NCBI RefSeq assembly: GCF_018613065.1
Contig: NZ_JAGGQW010000100.1
Span: 1-38,893 of the forward strand
Reading direction: 5' to 3'
Length of the DNA: 38,893 nucleotides
DNA from: Bacillus sp. ISL-7
Lineage (GTDB): Bacteria; Bacillota; Bacilli; Bacillales_B; DSM-18226
Numbering within the stretch: position 1 is the stretch's first letter; each line of letters begins with the position of its first letter. This document shows, in pieces, positions 24,282 through 33,184 of this stretch. The position numbers were made by a program, and so were the translations under genes. The notes under the pieces are model-generated. The model was not told the origin of the DNA. It worked only from the letters and a program-made list of their open reading frames with translations, and made no database searches.

Positions 24282-26399
24282 TTATGCTACGTTAATTTTA
24301 TTATTTTCTACTGATATTGTGATCGCAGTTACGTTTTCGCTATTAATAATTAAAGAAGTGATTTTATCTTCAATTTGCTCTTGGATGGCGCGTCGAAGTG
24401 GTCGAGCACCAAATACGTTGCTATAACCTAGTTCCGCAATCTTTTCTTTTGCTTCCTTATCGATTTCAATCGAAATCCCTTGTTCTTCTAATGTTTCTTT
24501 AAGCTCTACAATCATAATATCGATAATTTCCACAAGGTTCTCTTTTTGTAGGTGATTAAACTCAATAATCGAATCGATACGGTTTAAGAACTCAAGCTTA
24601 AAGTAATTTCCGATTTTGTCGATAATATTTGATTCTGCTCCTTCATGTTCGTCGCTACCAAAACCAATTGACCCTAATTTTTTGCTGCCAACACCAGCAT
24701 TTGAAGTCATGATAATAATCGATTCACTGAAACTTACGACTCTTCCTTGGCTATCTGTTAACCTGCCATCTTCCATAATTTGAAGAAACACATTCATGAC
24801 ATCTGGGTGTGCTTTTTCTATTTCATCTAGCAGAATAATTGAATAGGGGTTTCTACGAACTTGTTCCGTTAACTGACCTGCTTCCTCATGTCCGACATAG
24901 CCAGGAGGTGAACCAATGAGCTTAGAAACTGAATGCTTTTCCATATATTCACTCATATCTAAACGAATCATCGCATCTTTACTGCCGAATAATTCCGCTG
25001 CAAGAGTTTTCGTTAACTCGGTTTTACCTGTACCCGTTGGACCTAAGAATAAGAATGAAGCTGTTGGACGTGTTTTAGGTTTTAATCCTACACTTGCCCT
25101 TAAGATTGCATTGGCTACTTTTTCAATAGCTTTATCCTGACCAATAATTTTACTTGCTAGTCTCTCTTTCAAATTTTTCATTTTTTGTTGCTCTGCTTTT
25201 TGTAGCTTTTGTACAGGGATTCCAGTACTTCTTTCAATAATCTCTTGGACCATTTCTACGGTAATATCTTTCGTTATATTGTTTGAATATTCCGATAATA
25301 TTAGTTTCATTTCTCTCTCTTCATCACGAAGAATCGCCGCTTTTTCGTAGTGCTCTAATTTCGTTACTTGTTGTTTTTCCTCAGCAATTTCTTTTAAGCG
25401 CTGGTTTAAATAGTCAACATCCAGCTCTCCATGAGCAAGGTTTAGCTTTGCACCGGCCTCATCCATTAAATCGATGGCCTTATCTGGTAAGAAGCGATCT
25501 TGAATATAGCGTTTTGATAGTGTGACGCATGCTTTTAGGACATCATCTGAATAAATCACATCGTGATACTTTTCATATGCTGGCCGAATTCCTTTTAGAA
25601 TATCAAACGCTTCATTAACAGACGGCTCTTTAACGATCACCGATTGGAAGCGACGCTCAAGTGCTGGATCTTTTTCAATCATGCGGTACTCTTTCATCGT
25701 TGTTGCTCCAACCACTTGGATATCACCACGCGCTAACGCTGGTTTTAATATGTTCCCTGCGTCCATTGAACCTTTAGACGTACCTCCAGCACCAACCATC
25801 ATGTGCAATTCATCAATGAACAAAATGACGTTCTCACGTTGTTGTAATTCAGTAACAAGTTGTTTCATTTTTTCTTCAAATTGTCCTCTGTAAGATGTAC
25901 CTGCTACAAGTGAACTGATGTCTAGCAAATACACTTCTTTCGTTTTTAGTTTCGCAGGTACTTTGCCTTTGACGATTTGAAGGGCAAGGCCTTCAACAAT
26001 CGCTGTTTTCCCTACACCTGCTTCTCCGATTAAGACCGGATTATTTTTTGTACGACGGTTTAGTATCTGAAGGACACGTTCAATTTCTTTATCCCTACCG
26101 ATCACGCTATCAATTCGCCCTTCTTTTGCTTCATTCGTCAAGTTCCGTCCGTGTTGTTCAAGAAAGCCGTTTGTTTCACGATTCTTCGGCTGGTTTACAT
26201 TGACATTTTGCTCAGACTGGCTGCCATCTGTGTCCAATTGATTGAACAATTGGTCATCAAAATGAATGGTACCGTTTTCTATTTTTTGTTTTGCGATATC
26301 ATAGCATTCTGTACACAAACTAATGTGGCTTTGACTCTGATTAAATGATATTTTTAGCTTATAACTCGCTTGGGTTGTTTGACAGTTTTCACAAATCAT
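24282..26399 (-). CDS. clpE: ClpE, ATP-dependent protease/unfoldase subunit
   Basis: This 705-residue Hsp100 protein carries the N-terminal zinc finger that sets ClpE apart from ClpC: Cys3, Cys6, Cys29 and Cys32. The first AAA module has Walker [10 protein letters not shown] and Walker [11 protein letters not shown] middle coiled-coil ([18 protein letters not shown]) leads to the second AAA module with GPTGTGKTE and [14 protein letters not shown], then the ClpB-D2 small domain. ClpE unfolds damaged proteins for ClpP, using an IGF-type loop for docking; here [10 protein letters not shown] near residue 610 is the likely loop. CtsR-like heptads upstream agree with the heat-shock control known for clpE. 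It is monocistronic. Confidence 0.95.
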   Translation of the reverse strand: MICENCQTTQASYKLKISFNQSQSHISLCTECYDIAKQKIENGTIHFDDQLFNQLDTDGSQSEQNVNVNQPKNRETNGFLEQHGRNLTNEAKEGRIDSVIGRDKEIERVLQILNRRTKNNPVLIGEAGVGKTAIVEGLALQIVKGKVPAKLKTKEVYLLDISSLVAGTSYRGQFEEKMKQLVTELQQRENVILFIDELHMMVGAGGTSKGSMDAGNILKPALARGDIQVVGATTMKEYRMIEKDPALERRFQSVIVKEPSVNEAFDILKGIRPAYEKYHDVIYSDDVLKACVTLSKRYIQDRFLPDKAIDLMDEAGAKLNLAHGELDVDYLNQRLKEIAEEKQQVTKLEHYEKAAILRDEEREMKLILSEYSNNITKDITVEMVQEIIERSTGIPVQKLQKAEQQKMKNLKERLASKIIGQDKAIEKVANAILRASVGLKPKTRPTASFLFLGPTGTGKTELTKTLAAELFGSKDAMIRLDMSEYMEKHSVSKLIGSPPGYVGHEEAGQLTEQVRRNPYSIILLDEIEKAHPDVMNVFLQIMEDGRLTDSQGRVVSFSESIIIMTSNAGVGSKKLGSIGFGSDEHEGAESNIIDKIGNYFKLEFLNRIDSIIEFNHLQKENLVEIIDIMIVELKETLEEQGISIEIDKEAKEKIAELGYSNVFGARPLRRAIQEQIEDKITSLIINSENVTAITISVENNKINVA

Positions 26400-26413
26400 A
26401 TTTCAATCCTCCT

Positions 26414-26436
26414 TTTGACTTTAACTATTTTTAACT
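26414..26436 (-). promoter_or_regulatory. CtsR-like operator upstream of clpE
   Basis: On the minus strand AGTTAAA (26436-26430), three bases, AGTTAAA (26426-26420) and directly AGTCAAA (26420-26414) form heptad direct repeats with the 3-base spacing of CtsR boxes. The CtsR consensus is (A/G)GTCAAA repeated after three bases; two heptads here have T for C. The block abuts the ribosome site, so bound CtsR would sit at the start of the transcript. Confidence 0.65.
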
Positions 26437-26476
26437 ATAAATATATGAAAAAGAGCCACTTCTACTAGTAGGCCCG

Positions 26477-26776
26477 GTGAATATTTTATTAAGTTTTCTC
26501 TATTATATTGTACTTCTTGTAACATTTCTACAGGTAATGGTTGGGTGTATACCCAACCTAATAAACGTTTTCTCCACTGCATGTGGATTTCTACTTCGGA
26601 ATCGTGGATTACAAATGCTTAACGCTTCAAGTGGAGGACTATTTTTCTTCTTTCAACCCGTGGTTGGGACATTACTCGGATGGCTTGTTCTTGGAGAGAA
26701 CATAGGTATAACGTTTTGGATAGGATCCATCCTAATTCTTACTGGTGTTTTATTCGTTATCATTGAGAAAAAATAG
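26477..26776 (+). pseudogene. EamA/DMT transporter, C-terminal fragment
   Basis: The last 70 codons encode the end of an EamA (drug/metabolite transporter) domain: ACGFLLRNRGLQML, FFFFQPVVGTLLGWLVLGE and SILILTGVLFVIIE. Intact members have about 300 residues and ten helices; only the last three or so remain, and the upstream frame before residue 30 does not fit the family. No ribosome site precedes the GTG that opens the frame. It is a remnant lying between clpE and a terminator. Confidence 0.75.
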
Positions 26777-26782
26777 TATTTA

Positions 26783-26814
26783 AAAACCCCTTCAACCGTA
26801 TCTGAAGGGGTTTT
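26783..26814 (+). terminator. Terminator after the EamA fragment
   Basis: AAAACCCCTTCA (26783-26794) pairs with TGAAGGGGTTTT (26803-26814), an intact hairpin with a T tail that has outlived most of its gene. Confidence 0.8.
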
Positions 26815-27171
26815 GCTTATGTACCAGCACTCATTTTCAAGAATAAATAAATCCTCTCTTATTCAACGAACCTGCTCACTTTAAAAAAACTATGTATCAG
26901 AGGTATAAAGTATTTTTAAAAATAGTATAAATATAGTATTACGGGCATAAATCTATCCAACCTAGTTCGACATAAAGAAAATTCAGGAGGATTTTATTTC
27001 ATTAGGCATTGCGTTTAAATTATATAAATTTTGTAAATGATGAGACTAAAGTTTACGAAAAATCTTAAAAACCACAATAGATTGAAGCCTATTGTGGTTT
27101 TTAGTCTACTCTCAGTAAAAATGTTTTTTGTATAAGAATAATTGATAAAAATGTATTGGAGGTTTTTATGC
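26815..27171. other. Intergenic region with a second hairpin
   Basis: No gene is supported. CTTATTCAACGAACCTGC at about 26859 repeats the block near 6933 with one change. AAAAACCACAATAG (27067-27080) pairs with CTATTGTGGTTTTT (27089-27102), a strong bidirectional terminator. Between them AGGAGGA at about 26985 has no ATG at a suitable distance; a short TTG-started frame of 19 codons follows, too weak to call. Confidence 0.5.
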
Positions 27172-27651
27172 ATGTCTTTAAGTCAAGTTCTACAAAAACG
27201 CATTATTTTTCACCAATATAAAAATTGGTATGTGCTGGATGATGAATTTTATTGGGACATTAAAACATTATACAATACTATTTTTAAATACTTAGACTCA
27301 AATTTTAATATTCCAGTTGTTTTTTGTTCTATTCGTCAAGCGAATAAAATCATTTGTGACTTAGGTGATGAAGAAGATGAATATTTACGATTCGCTTCAG
27401 GTATTTATTGGAGAGAATTAAAGATTATCTTTATTTTTCGCTTCAGTGAATATATCCCATTAATTGAGACTCTTTTTCATGAATTTCGTCATGTTATGCA
27501 AGACTTCAATCCTGATTTTAGACATCATTTTGAATGGGATAAAAAATTACCTTATCTAGAACGAACGACTGAAATTGATGCCTTTCAATTTGCTAAAGAA
27601 AAAACAAATGAATATCTAGCATCTGAATCATATAAAAAAGTTGACTTATAA
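27172..27651 (+). CDS. HExxH putative metallopeptidase-like protein (possibly DUF3920)
   Basis: This 159-residue soluble protein has a zinc-peptidase motif, TLFHEFRHVMQDF, with H103-E104-x-x-H107. About 27 residues later comes RTTEIDAFQFAKE, whose Glu (about 134) fits the third zinc ligand of gluzincins in an E-x-x-A/D-x-x-F helix. The preceding strand, LKIIFIFRFSE, is the usual edge strand. It resembles small uncharacterised Bacillus proteins such as DUF3920; that assignment is from memory. There is no signal peptide, so it would act in the cytosol. TTGGAGG lies nine bases before the ATG at 27172. It stands alone between two terminators. Confidence 0.7.
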   Translation: MSLSQVLQKRIIFHQYKNWYVLDDEFYWDIKTLYNTIFKYLDSNFNIPVVFCSIRQANKIICDLGDEEDEYLRFASGIYWRELKIIFIFRFSEYIPLIETLFHEFRHVMQDFNPDFRHHFEWDKKLPYLERTTEIDAFQFAKEKTNEYLASESYKKVDL

Positions 27652-27660
27652 TCAGTTAAA

Positions 27661-27700
27661 AAAAAGGAATCATTCCACTCACGGGGGAATATTCCTTTTC
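27661..27700. terminator. Bidirectional terminator between convergent genes
   Basis: AAAAGGAATCATTCC pairs with GGAATATTCCTTTT (with one small internal mismatch) between the HExxH gene and the MscS gene; both outer sides are rich in A or T. Confidence 0.75.
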
Positions 27701-27772
27701 TGGTTATATTTTTTTGTTTCGAGTTGGCAAAACGCAAAAACTTTGTTTTACTTTGGAACAACTAAACTAATT

Positions 27773-28888
27773 TCAATCATAAGAACCCATTGTTTGTAAT
27801 AATTCATTTGATTGTGGAGTGACGTAAATGGTTCGGCTTGGAAAAGCAACTTCCACTCCCTCTTCCTCTAATATCCCCATGATTTCTAAATTGATTTCAT
27901 GTTTAATTTTAACGTGTTCTGCCCAAACAGTAGAATTCGTGAAAAAATAGATAAGAATATCGAGACTACTCTCATTATAATGATCGAATGCGACCATAAT
28001 CGTATCCGGATGGATCTCTTCATGAGTTCTCAACAACTGTTCAATCCGTTTAACGACTCTTTGAATTTGGTCTTTAGTGGTTTGATAGTTAAGTCCTAAG
28101 TGAAAAGAGATTCGTCTTTTCCCCATACGACTCCAATTGGTAATGGCTTCGTTTGCAAGTGTCGCATTTGGAACTGTAACCAGAGCTTGACTAAAAGTGC
28201 GAATTTTAGTACTTCTGAAATTAATATCTTCAACTATACCTTCCACGCTAGGTGTTAAAATCCAATCTCCAATGGAAAAAGGTTTTTCTGTTACAATCAC
28301 GATTCCACCAATTAGATTTCCAACCGCTTCTTTTGCAGCTAAAGCAAATGCCAGACCCCCTAACCCAAGGCCTGCCACCAATCCATTGACATCATAATCA
28401 AATTCCTGGCCAATAATACTTATACTGATAGCAATAATGATGACACGAATCGTTCTTGATATAAACGGTAAAAGAATTAAATCAATCTTATTATTGATCT
28501 TTTGATTAACACTTATTAAGATCCCCGAAGTGGGAGATGACAAATTAAACAATCCCCAAGTAATTAAAACAATCACCATGGAACGTAAAAATTTTAAAAA
28601 TAACGTATTATGTTGTTCTATAAAAGGGAAATAATCCATTGCTAAATACAAACCTACAATGATAAAGAACCATCCTAAAGGACGTTCAAACCCTAAACAA
28701 ATTTTTGTGAAAAAATCAGTCGGCGTTTTTCTAGACAATTTTAAAATTAACTGAAAAACATACTTTGTAAATAAGTTTCTAAAAAGTATAAATAAAACCA
28801 AAATACCTATAGAAATCCCTAAATTTTTTAACATGTCATAGTCTATCCCCGCCATTGAAAAAGCCATGACAAATGAACCAAAAGACAT
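27773..28888 (-). CDS. MscS-family mechanosensitive channel (YhdY-like)
   Basis: This 371-residue membrane protein has about five spans. The pore-lining TM3 and following signature are AGLGLGGLAFALAAKEAVGNLIGG (about residues 170-193), with the Gly/Ala packing of MscS. The cytosolic beta domain follows: PFSIGDWI, GIVEDINFRSTKIRTF and LVTVPNATLANEAITNWSR. It should open on hypo-osmotic shock to release solutes. The length equals that of B. subtilis YhdY, the best match by recall. There is no strong ribosome site besides GAGAAGG before the ATG. It is monocistronic. Confidence 0.9.
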   Translation of the reverse strand: MSFGSFVMAFSMAGIDYDMLKNLGISIGILVLFILFRNLFTKYVFQLILKLSRKTPTDFFTKICLGFERPLGWFFIIVGLYLAMDYFPFIEQHNTLFLKFLRSMVIVLITWGLFNLSSPTSGILISVNQKINNKIDLILLPFISRTIRVIIIAISISIIGQEFDYDVNGLVAGLGLGGLAFALAAKEAVGNLIGGIVIVTEKPFSIGDWILTPSVEGIVEDINFRSTKIRTFSQALVTVPNATLANEAITNWSRMGKRRISFHLGLNYQTTKDQIQRVVKRIEQLLRTHEEIHPDTIMVAFDHYNESSLDILIYFFTNSTVWAEHVKIKHEINLEIMGILEEEGVEVAFPSRTIYVTPQSNELLQTMGSYD

Positions 28889-29252
28889 TCTAATATACCT
28901 TCTCTCTTTTTACGATAATTTTTTAGTACCACAATTGATAGAAAACTTGATGTTACGTGGAAAAACAAGACCCACGAACACCGCTTTTGAAATTATTACA
29001 TCCTCATATAATAACTTTTCAAACAAGATATTTGAATACAACAAAAGTCTTAGATTGTAGAAAATTCTTCTTCCCTGCATAAATCGTTACCACACTATCT
29101 TTTTGCTTGTCACCGCTTATATCCACTGAAAATAAAGCAGATTCATATTTTCCATGTTACCAATCGGGAAAATGATATAAAACATCTTGTTAAGAACAGA
29201 TAAAACATACTCAAAACAGAATTGGGGACACTAAAGATAGGAGATGATAGAT
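28889..29252. other. Intergenic region
   Basis: No gene is supported. On the minus strand a frame without ATG is open for about 55 codons (28904-29060) and includes LLYEDVIISKAVFVGLVF. Its plus-strand mirror is also open, so this may be chance in AT-rich sequence. No promoter, repeat or RNA structure is evident. Confidence 0.4.
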
Positions 29253-30038
29253 GTGAAATTAAAGATGTTAACCTTAGCTTTACTTGTTGTATTTTCATTT
29301 GTTGCGCCGCAATTCATAATAGCTGAATCAACTAATAATAGCGGAGAATTTTTTCGTCATTTTGCCAGGGCATTGCATGACAGAGACGAATCAAAACTAA
29401 ATTCTTTGATCGATCCTTCTGTTAAAATCCCTGAAATCAAAGAAAACACCCCTATCAGCGGTCTGGAAACCTTACCTTCCCCGGGTAAAAACACGTATGT
29501 CATAATTGGGAGTTTTAGAGATGATTCTTTTGATGATTGTATAGCGGGATGTCAAAGAATTGCCTTCATATGGGAAGTATCCATGAAAAGTGACAGGATC
29601 TCTAAAATTAAAGTCATATCAGATGAAGCCAATCCGTTTATGAACGAACTCATCCTGACAAAAGAATACAAAGAAAAATTTAATAAACAAATATATGGAC
29701 CTGGTTATTTTCCCTTTAAGATTACACACGTGAGCGGAAAGATTTCTGGCAAGAAAATTACTTTATATTATAAGAATGTGAATACGCCCTGTTTAGTGAA
29801 TATACTAGCAGAGCCAACGGCAGGCGAATTGATTTTGCCGAAAGGGAACATGTATAAACCTATAACGCTTCACAAAGGCTACAAAGGTTTTATCGGGGAA
29901 TTACCGGAGGGATATGAATTAATCTTGTTAAATAATAAAATCCAGTACAACGTAAAGTTGATCGGTGACAGTACCAATTATAAACCATCTAAACGTGATT
30001 TAATTAAGGTCGTAAATTCGATGTTTCCACCAAAATGA
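29253..30038 (+). CDS. Secreted protein of unknown function
   Basis: This 261-residue protein starts with a signal peptide (MLTLALLVVFSFVAPQFIIA, likely cleavage after IAES or AES). The mature part begins with a helix SGEFFRHFARALHDRDESKLNSL, typical of small NTF2-like stress or lumazine-binding secreted domains. The pair DDCIAGCQRIAF offers two cysteines that could form a disulphide. The second half, PFKITHVSGKISGKKITLYY ... PITLHKGYKGFIGELPEGYEL, is beta-rich. I do not recognise the family. AGGAG lies nine bases before the GTG at 29253, preferred over the ATG at 29244. It is flanked by non-coding sequence. Confidence 0.75.
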   Translation: MKLKMLTLALLVVFSFVAPQFIIAESTNNSGEFFRHFARALHDRDESKLNSLIDPSVKIPEIKENTPISGLETLPSPGKNTYVIIGSFRDDSFDDCIAGCQRIAFIWEVSMKSDRISKIKVISDEANPFMNELILTKEYKEKFNKQIYGPGYFPFKITHVSGKISGKKITLYYKNVNTPCLVNILAEPTAGELILPKGNMYKPITLHKGYKGFIGELPEGYELILLNNKIQYNVKLIGDSTNYKPSKRDLIKVVNSMFPPK

Positions 30039-30248
30039 CGACAGCACTATTTCTTGGAGGGATCCTACGATGAAAAGGGTTCTACTCTCGTATCGCCATA
30101 TAACTCACCTCGTAATCATTATATACGAACAAACGCTCTGTAAATACACAAAAATAATAGGACCAATTTAGGTCCTAAATTTAACTCATTCAAGTAAAGC
30201 TCCCGTTAGTACAGCAAAACGAGGCTTACCCATTTTAAAGGGATTATA
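30039..30248. other. Intergenic region with a hairpin and a doubtful short ORF
   Basis: TAGGACC (30158-30164) pairs with GGTCCTA (30171-30177); the T-rich side is on the minus strand, so it could end transcription from the YciI remnant. A 33-codon ORF (30070-30171, plus) has GGAGG 10 bases upstream, but it runs into the hairpin and resembles no protein I know. Confidence 0.35.
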
Positions 30249-30398
30249 TTATTTCTTTATAATTGCTTTCATCGGATAAAATTCCGTTGTCATTATTCCT
30301 GCAACAACGGCTGGATCTTCTGAGATAAATTTTGGGACTTGTTCCTCATTCTCGACTTCAATAATTGCTAGTCCGTGTTGGGCTGAAGGATTAATGAA
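30249..30398 (-). pseudogene. YciI-like protein, C-terminal fragment
   Basis: The frame reads PSAQHGLAIIEVENEEQVPK followed by DPAVVAGIMTTEFYPMKAII and a stop at 30249. This is the last half of a YciI-like ferredoxin-fold domain (family pattern G-L-x-I-x-E-V, DPAV-x-AG, E-x-x-PM). Intact proteins have about 90 residues; the N-terminal half, with its conserved His, is missing and a stop precedes the open part. There is no start codon. Confidence 0.75.
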
Positions 30399-30480
30399 CT
30401 ACCTTTTGTGTTACTAAACTCCGTCTATATAGAAAGGAAATCTCTAGTTAATACTTGTTTATTAATGAATGATCCTAGAA

Positions 30481-31029
30481 TCATTGCACTCTGTACATTA
30501 AATAAATTTGATCTGCGATATAATCTGAACTAAAATGAAGCCCCTTCTTTATCCACCACATGATGATGCCTACCAATGAGGCTGTTTTAATATCAATCGC
30601 AACATAATCAGCAGGTAAATCCTTCTTGGTATTCTTCCTTCTTGTTCCTACTAATTGTTTTAATAATAAAAACAATTGCTCCTCGAACTGATTCATATTA
30701 AATAAAATAAGTAAATAATTACGATGGATATATAAATAATCAAGCAATTGTGTTAACTGTTGTTTTTCTGATAAATCTTTTGCATGTATTAAAGCAACAA
30801 TTTTATCAGATAGCTCATTTAAAATTTCATCGGTAATTTGCTTTAGTAAATCTTGAATATCCTGATAATGTAAGTAAAATGTTGTCCGATTTAATCCTGC
30901 TTTGGCTGCGACTTTCTGAACCGTTAAATTTGTAATACCGTAGTCCTCTGAAAGGAGCGAAAAGACAGAATTTTTAAACATTTCTCTTGAACGTATTGTA
31001 CGAGGATCTTCTTTTTTGATTTCAGACAT
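30481..31029 (-). CDS. TetR-family regulator, divergent from efflux pump
   Basis: This 182-residue protein has a TetR helix-turn-helix at residues 12-58 (RSREMFKNSVFSLLSEDYGI, then VQKVAAKAGLNRTTFYLHYQ). Its C-terminal half resembles TetR_C regulators of the YfiR/YxbF style, with the helix YLYIHRNYLLILFNMNQFEE. AAAGGAG precedes the ATG at 31029 by six bases; the extra upstream codons to 31131 are not needed. It lies 172 bases from a divergent DHA2 efflux gene, with a perfect palindrome between them, so it most likely represses that pump and releases in response to a drug. Confidence 0.85.
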   Translation of the reverse strand: MSEIKKEDPRTIRSREMFKNSVFSLLSEDYGITNLTVQKVAAKAGLNRTTFYLHYQDIQDLLKQITDEILNELSDKIVALIHAKDLSEKQQLTQLLDYLYIHRNYLLILFNMNQFEEQLFLLLKQLVGTRRKNTKKDLPADYVAIDIKTASLVGIIMWWIKKGLHFSSDYIADQIYLMYRVQ

Positions 31030-31154
31030 TTTAAACTCCTTTATCGATTTTCTTTTCACTTTCTCAACAATACCTACTATCAATGTAGAGTAGTAAACAT
31101 TTTCAAAAAAACTGTTCATTGTTACGAACATATATTTTTGTTACTATGTATTTT

Positions 31155-31171
31155 ATCGACACGTTGTCGAT
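31155..31171. promoter_or_regulatory. Palindromic operator for the TetR/efflux pair
   Basis: ATCGACA (31155-31161), CGT and TGTCGAT (31165-31171) form a perfect 7-3-7 palindrome 30 bases before the efflux start. Size and place fit a TetR operator. A matching promoter could not be assigned with confidence. Confidence 0.7.
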
Positions 31172-31201
31172 AATGCAAGTCTTAAATAAAGGAGTTTATG
31201 A

Positions 31202-32656
31202 ATGAATAAGGAACTAACCGAAAGTAATAAAAAAATCTTATTAATTGTATTGATTGCAGGCTGTTTTTTATCAACCTTAAATCAAACTTTGTTAAATGTT
31301 GCATTGAGTAGTTTCATGGATATATTTCATGTAGCAGCTTCAACTGTACAATGGATATCAACAGGTTTTATGCTCGTAAACGGTGTTTTAGTACCCATTA
31401 CGGCGTTTTTAATGAAACGATTTACAACAAGGCAGCTATTTATTAGCTCGATGTTCTTTTTATTAATCGGGTCTGTACTTTGTGCATGTGCGATGAATTT
31501 TGGCATGCTGTTAACGGGAAGAATGATTCAAGCCATTGGTGCTGGAATTATTATACCTTTATTGATGACAGTTATTTTATATTTGTATCCTAGCGAAAAG
31601 CGTGGAAGTATTATGGGAACAATAGGCTTTGCAATGATTTTTGCACCAGCCATCGCTCCTACATTATCTGGTTTTATCATTGAATATGTATCATGGAGAT
31701 GGCTATTTATTGGATTAGCCCCATTTATATTAATCGTCATTGTTCTTGCGTTTAAATATTTAATGAATATTACAGAAACATCAAAAGCGAAATTAGACAT
31801 CGCAAGTGTCATTTTATCATCGATTGGATTTGGATGTATTTTATTTGGATTTAGTAGTGCGGGAAGCAAGGGATGGGATTCTACCATTGTTATTACAACA
31901 ATTATCGTAGGAATAATCGTTACGACTCTATTCTGTTTACGTCAAATAAAATCCAACGATCCATTATTAAATTTATCCGTATTTAAGTATAGAATTTTCA
32001 CTATTACATCGTTCATCAATATCCTAATTACGATGATTATGTATGCGGACTTAATCCTTTTACCCATTTACTTACAGGATGGAAGAGGTTTTTCAGCTTT
32101 TGAGGCAGGATTGCTTTTATTACCAGGAGCTGTGATAAATGCTTTCTTATCACCTGTCACAGGTAGAATGTATGATAAATACGGTGCTCGACCACTCTTT
32201 ATTACAGGTTTATTATTTATCATTATTTCCATGTGGGGAGTAATTGATTTAACCGAATCCACAACCTTTATGTATTTAATGGTTCGGACCTGTATTTTAC
32301 GAATAGGATTAAGCTTCATTACGATGCCTTTAAATACAGCAGGGTTGAATGCTTTACCAAGAGAATTGGGTTCACATGGTTCAGCGGTAAATAATACTGT
32401 TCGCCAATTATCAGGTGCTATTGGAACAGCAGTTATCATCACAGTGTATACAATTCAAGCAACTTCTCATGCTTCACAGCTATCTATGGAAAATGAAAAC
32501 ATTTCAGCTAAGCAACTTGCGGAATTAACTTCTATCTTCGGCTCAAGTGATGCCTATGTATTCATGTTAGCTTTTTCTTTTGTGGCGTTAATAGTTTCAT
32601 GCTTTATGCCTAAAAAAGCCGTAATACAAAAAAGCCAAAGTAAACCCCATAACTGA
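31202..32656 (+). CDS. DHA2-family multidrug efflux MFS transporter (second copy)
   Basis: This 484-residue transporter has about 14 membrane segments. Motif A is FLMKRFTTRQLF and motif C is GFAMIFAPAIAPTLSGFIIE in helix 5; N-terminal helix 1 contains STLNQTLLNVAL with the conserved polar pair of DHA2 pumps. It is a distant paralogue of the transporter at 12480-13919, sharing the FTTRQ loop, LPGALxN/LLLPG helix and overall length. Proton-driven export of lipophilic drugs is expected; substrates are unknown. AAAGGAG precedes the ATG by seven bases. Regulation by the divergent TetR protein is inferred. Confidence 0.9.
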   Translation: MNKELTESNKKILLIVLIAGCFLSTLNQTLLNVALSSFMDIFHVAASTVQWISTGFMLVNGVLVPITAFLMKRFTTRQLFISSMFFLLIGSVLCACAMNFGMLLTGRMIQAIGAGIIIPLLMTVILYLYPSEKRGSIMGTIGFAMIFAPAIAPTLSGFIIEYVSWRWLFIGLAPFILIVIVLAFKYLMNITETSKAKLDIASVILSSIGFGCILFGFSSAGSKGWDSTIVITTIIVGIIVTTLFCLRQIKSNDPLLNLSVFKYRIFTITSFINILITMIMYADLILLPIYLQDGRGFSAFEAGLLLLPGAVINAFLSPVTGRMYDKYGARPLFITGLLFIIISMWGVIDLTESTTFMYLMVRTCILRIGLSFITMPLNTAGLNALPRELGSHGSAVNNTVRQLSGAIGTAVIITVYTIQATSHASQLSMENENISAKQLAELTSIFGSSDAYVFMLAFSFVALIVSCFMPKKAVIQKSQSKPHN

Positions 32657-32691
32657 TTAAATTAACATTATTATTCATCGTATTTAAAATG

Positions 32692-32730
32692 AAAGCATAT
32701 CTGAGACTTGTCGGATATGCTTTATTTTCA
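32692..32730 (+). terminator. Terminator of the second efflux gene
   Basis: AAAGCATATC (32692-32701) pairs with GATATGCTTT (32714-32723), followed by ATTTTC. Confidence 0.7.
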
Positions 32731-32867
32731 ATACAGTTCTAAGCATTTCTTGTGAACCCAAACACTTTTGTTGCTAGTTAAATAGAATGGAATTTCTATA
32801 ACTTTGTGAAAAAATACACTTAAAGTAAACTGCTCTGTTAGTAAAAAAGCGTCACCACTTAATGTAG

Positions 32868-32902
32868 AAAAAAAAGACCTTTGATCTATAAAATCAAAGG
32901 TC
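32868..32902 (-). terminator. Strong minus-strand terminator of a decayed transcription unit
   Basis: GACCTTTGAT (32876-32885) pairs perfectly with ATCAAAGGTC (32893-32902). On the minus strand a run of eight T follows. The only minus-strand coding traces upstream of it are the fragments at 33068-33690. Confidence 0.75.
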
Positions 32903-33067
32903 AAAGTTGAACTTAGTGGTCTATGCTAAGTCCATTTTTAGGAGGTCTAAACTCAGAAGAATTTAAACTATTATTAAATTAACATAAAGTGAATATTTAT
33001 TCAATAATTTTAATAATTATACTTTAGTTTTATTACTAAAAGTTTTATTTTATTTTGTATAAATGTT

Positions 33068-33163
33068 CTAAATATTTAAAAATTTTCCTTCACCTTCGGC
33101 TTCTGCTCTCATAATCCTTGCCATTTTGTCAACGTCTGAACTTCGGTAACTTACTCTTGGCAT
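33068..33163 (-). pseudogene. CwlJ-like cell wall hydrolase, N-terminal stub
   Basis: The 31-codon frame starts MPRVSYRSSDVDKMARIM and continues RAEAEGEGK before stopping after FLNI. The block D-V-D-x-M-A-R-x-M-R-A-E-A-E-G-E-G-K is the N-terminal signature of CwlJ/SleB-type hydrolase_2 enzymes, which degrade spore cortex in germination; its Glu is the proposed catalytic residue. Intact CwlJ has about 140 residues, so over three quarters has been lost. GGAGG lies just before the ATG. The 130 bases beyond hold no further CwlJ sequence. Confidence 0.8.
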
Positions 33164-33184
33164 TTTCCTCCAGTTAAATAATAT

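Noticed and set aside
32931..33060. TTAGGAGGT at 32938 as a ribosome site for a plus-strand gene
   Set aside because: No start codon with an open frame follows; all frames close within a few codons.
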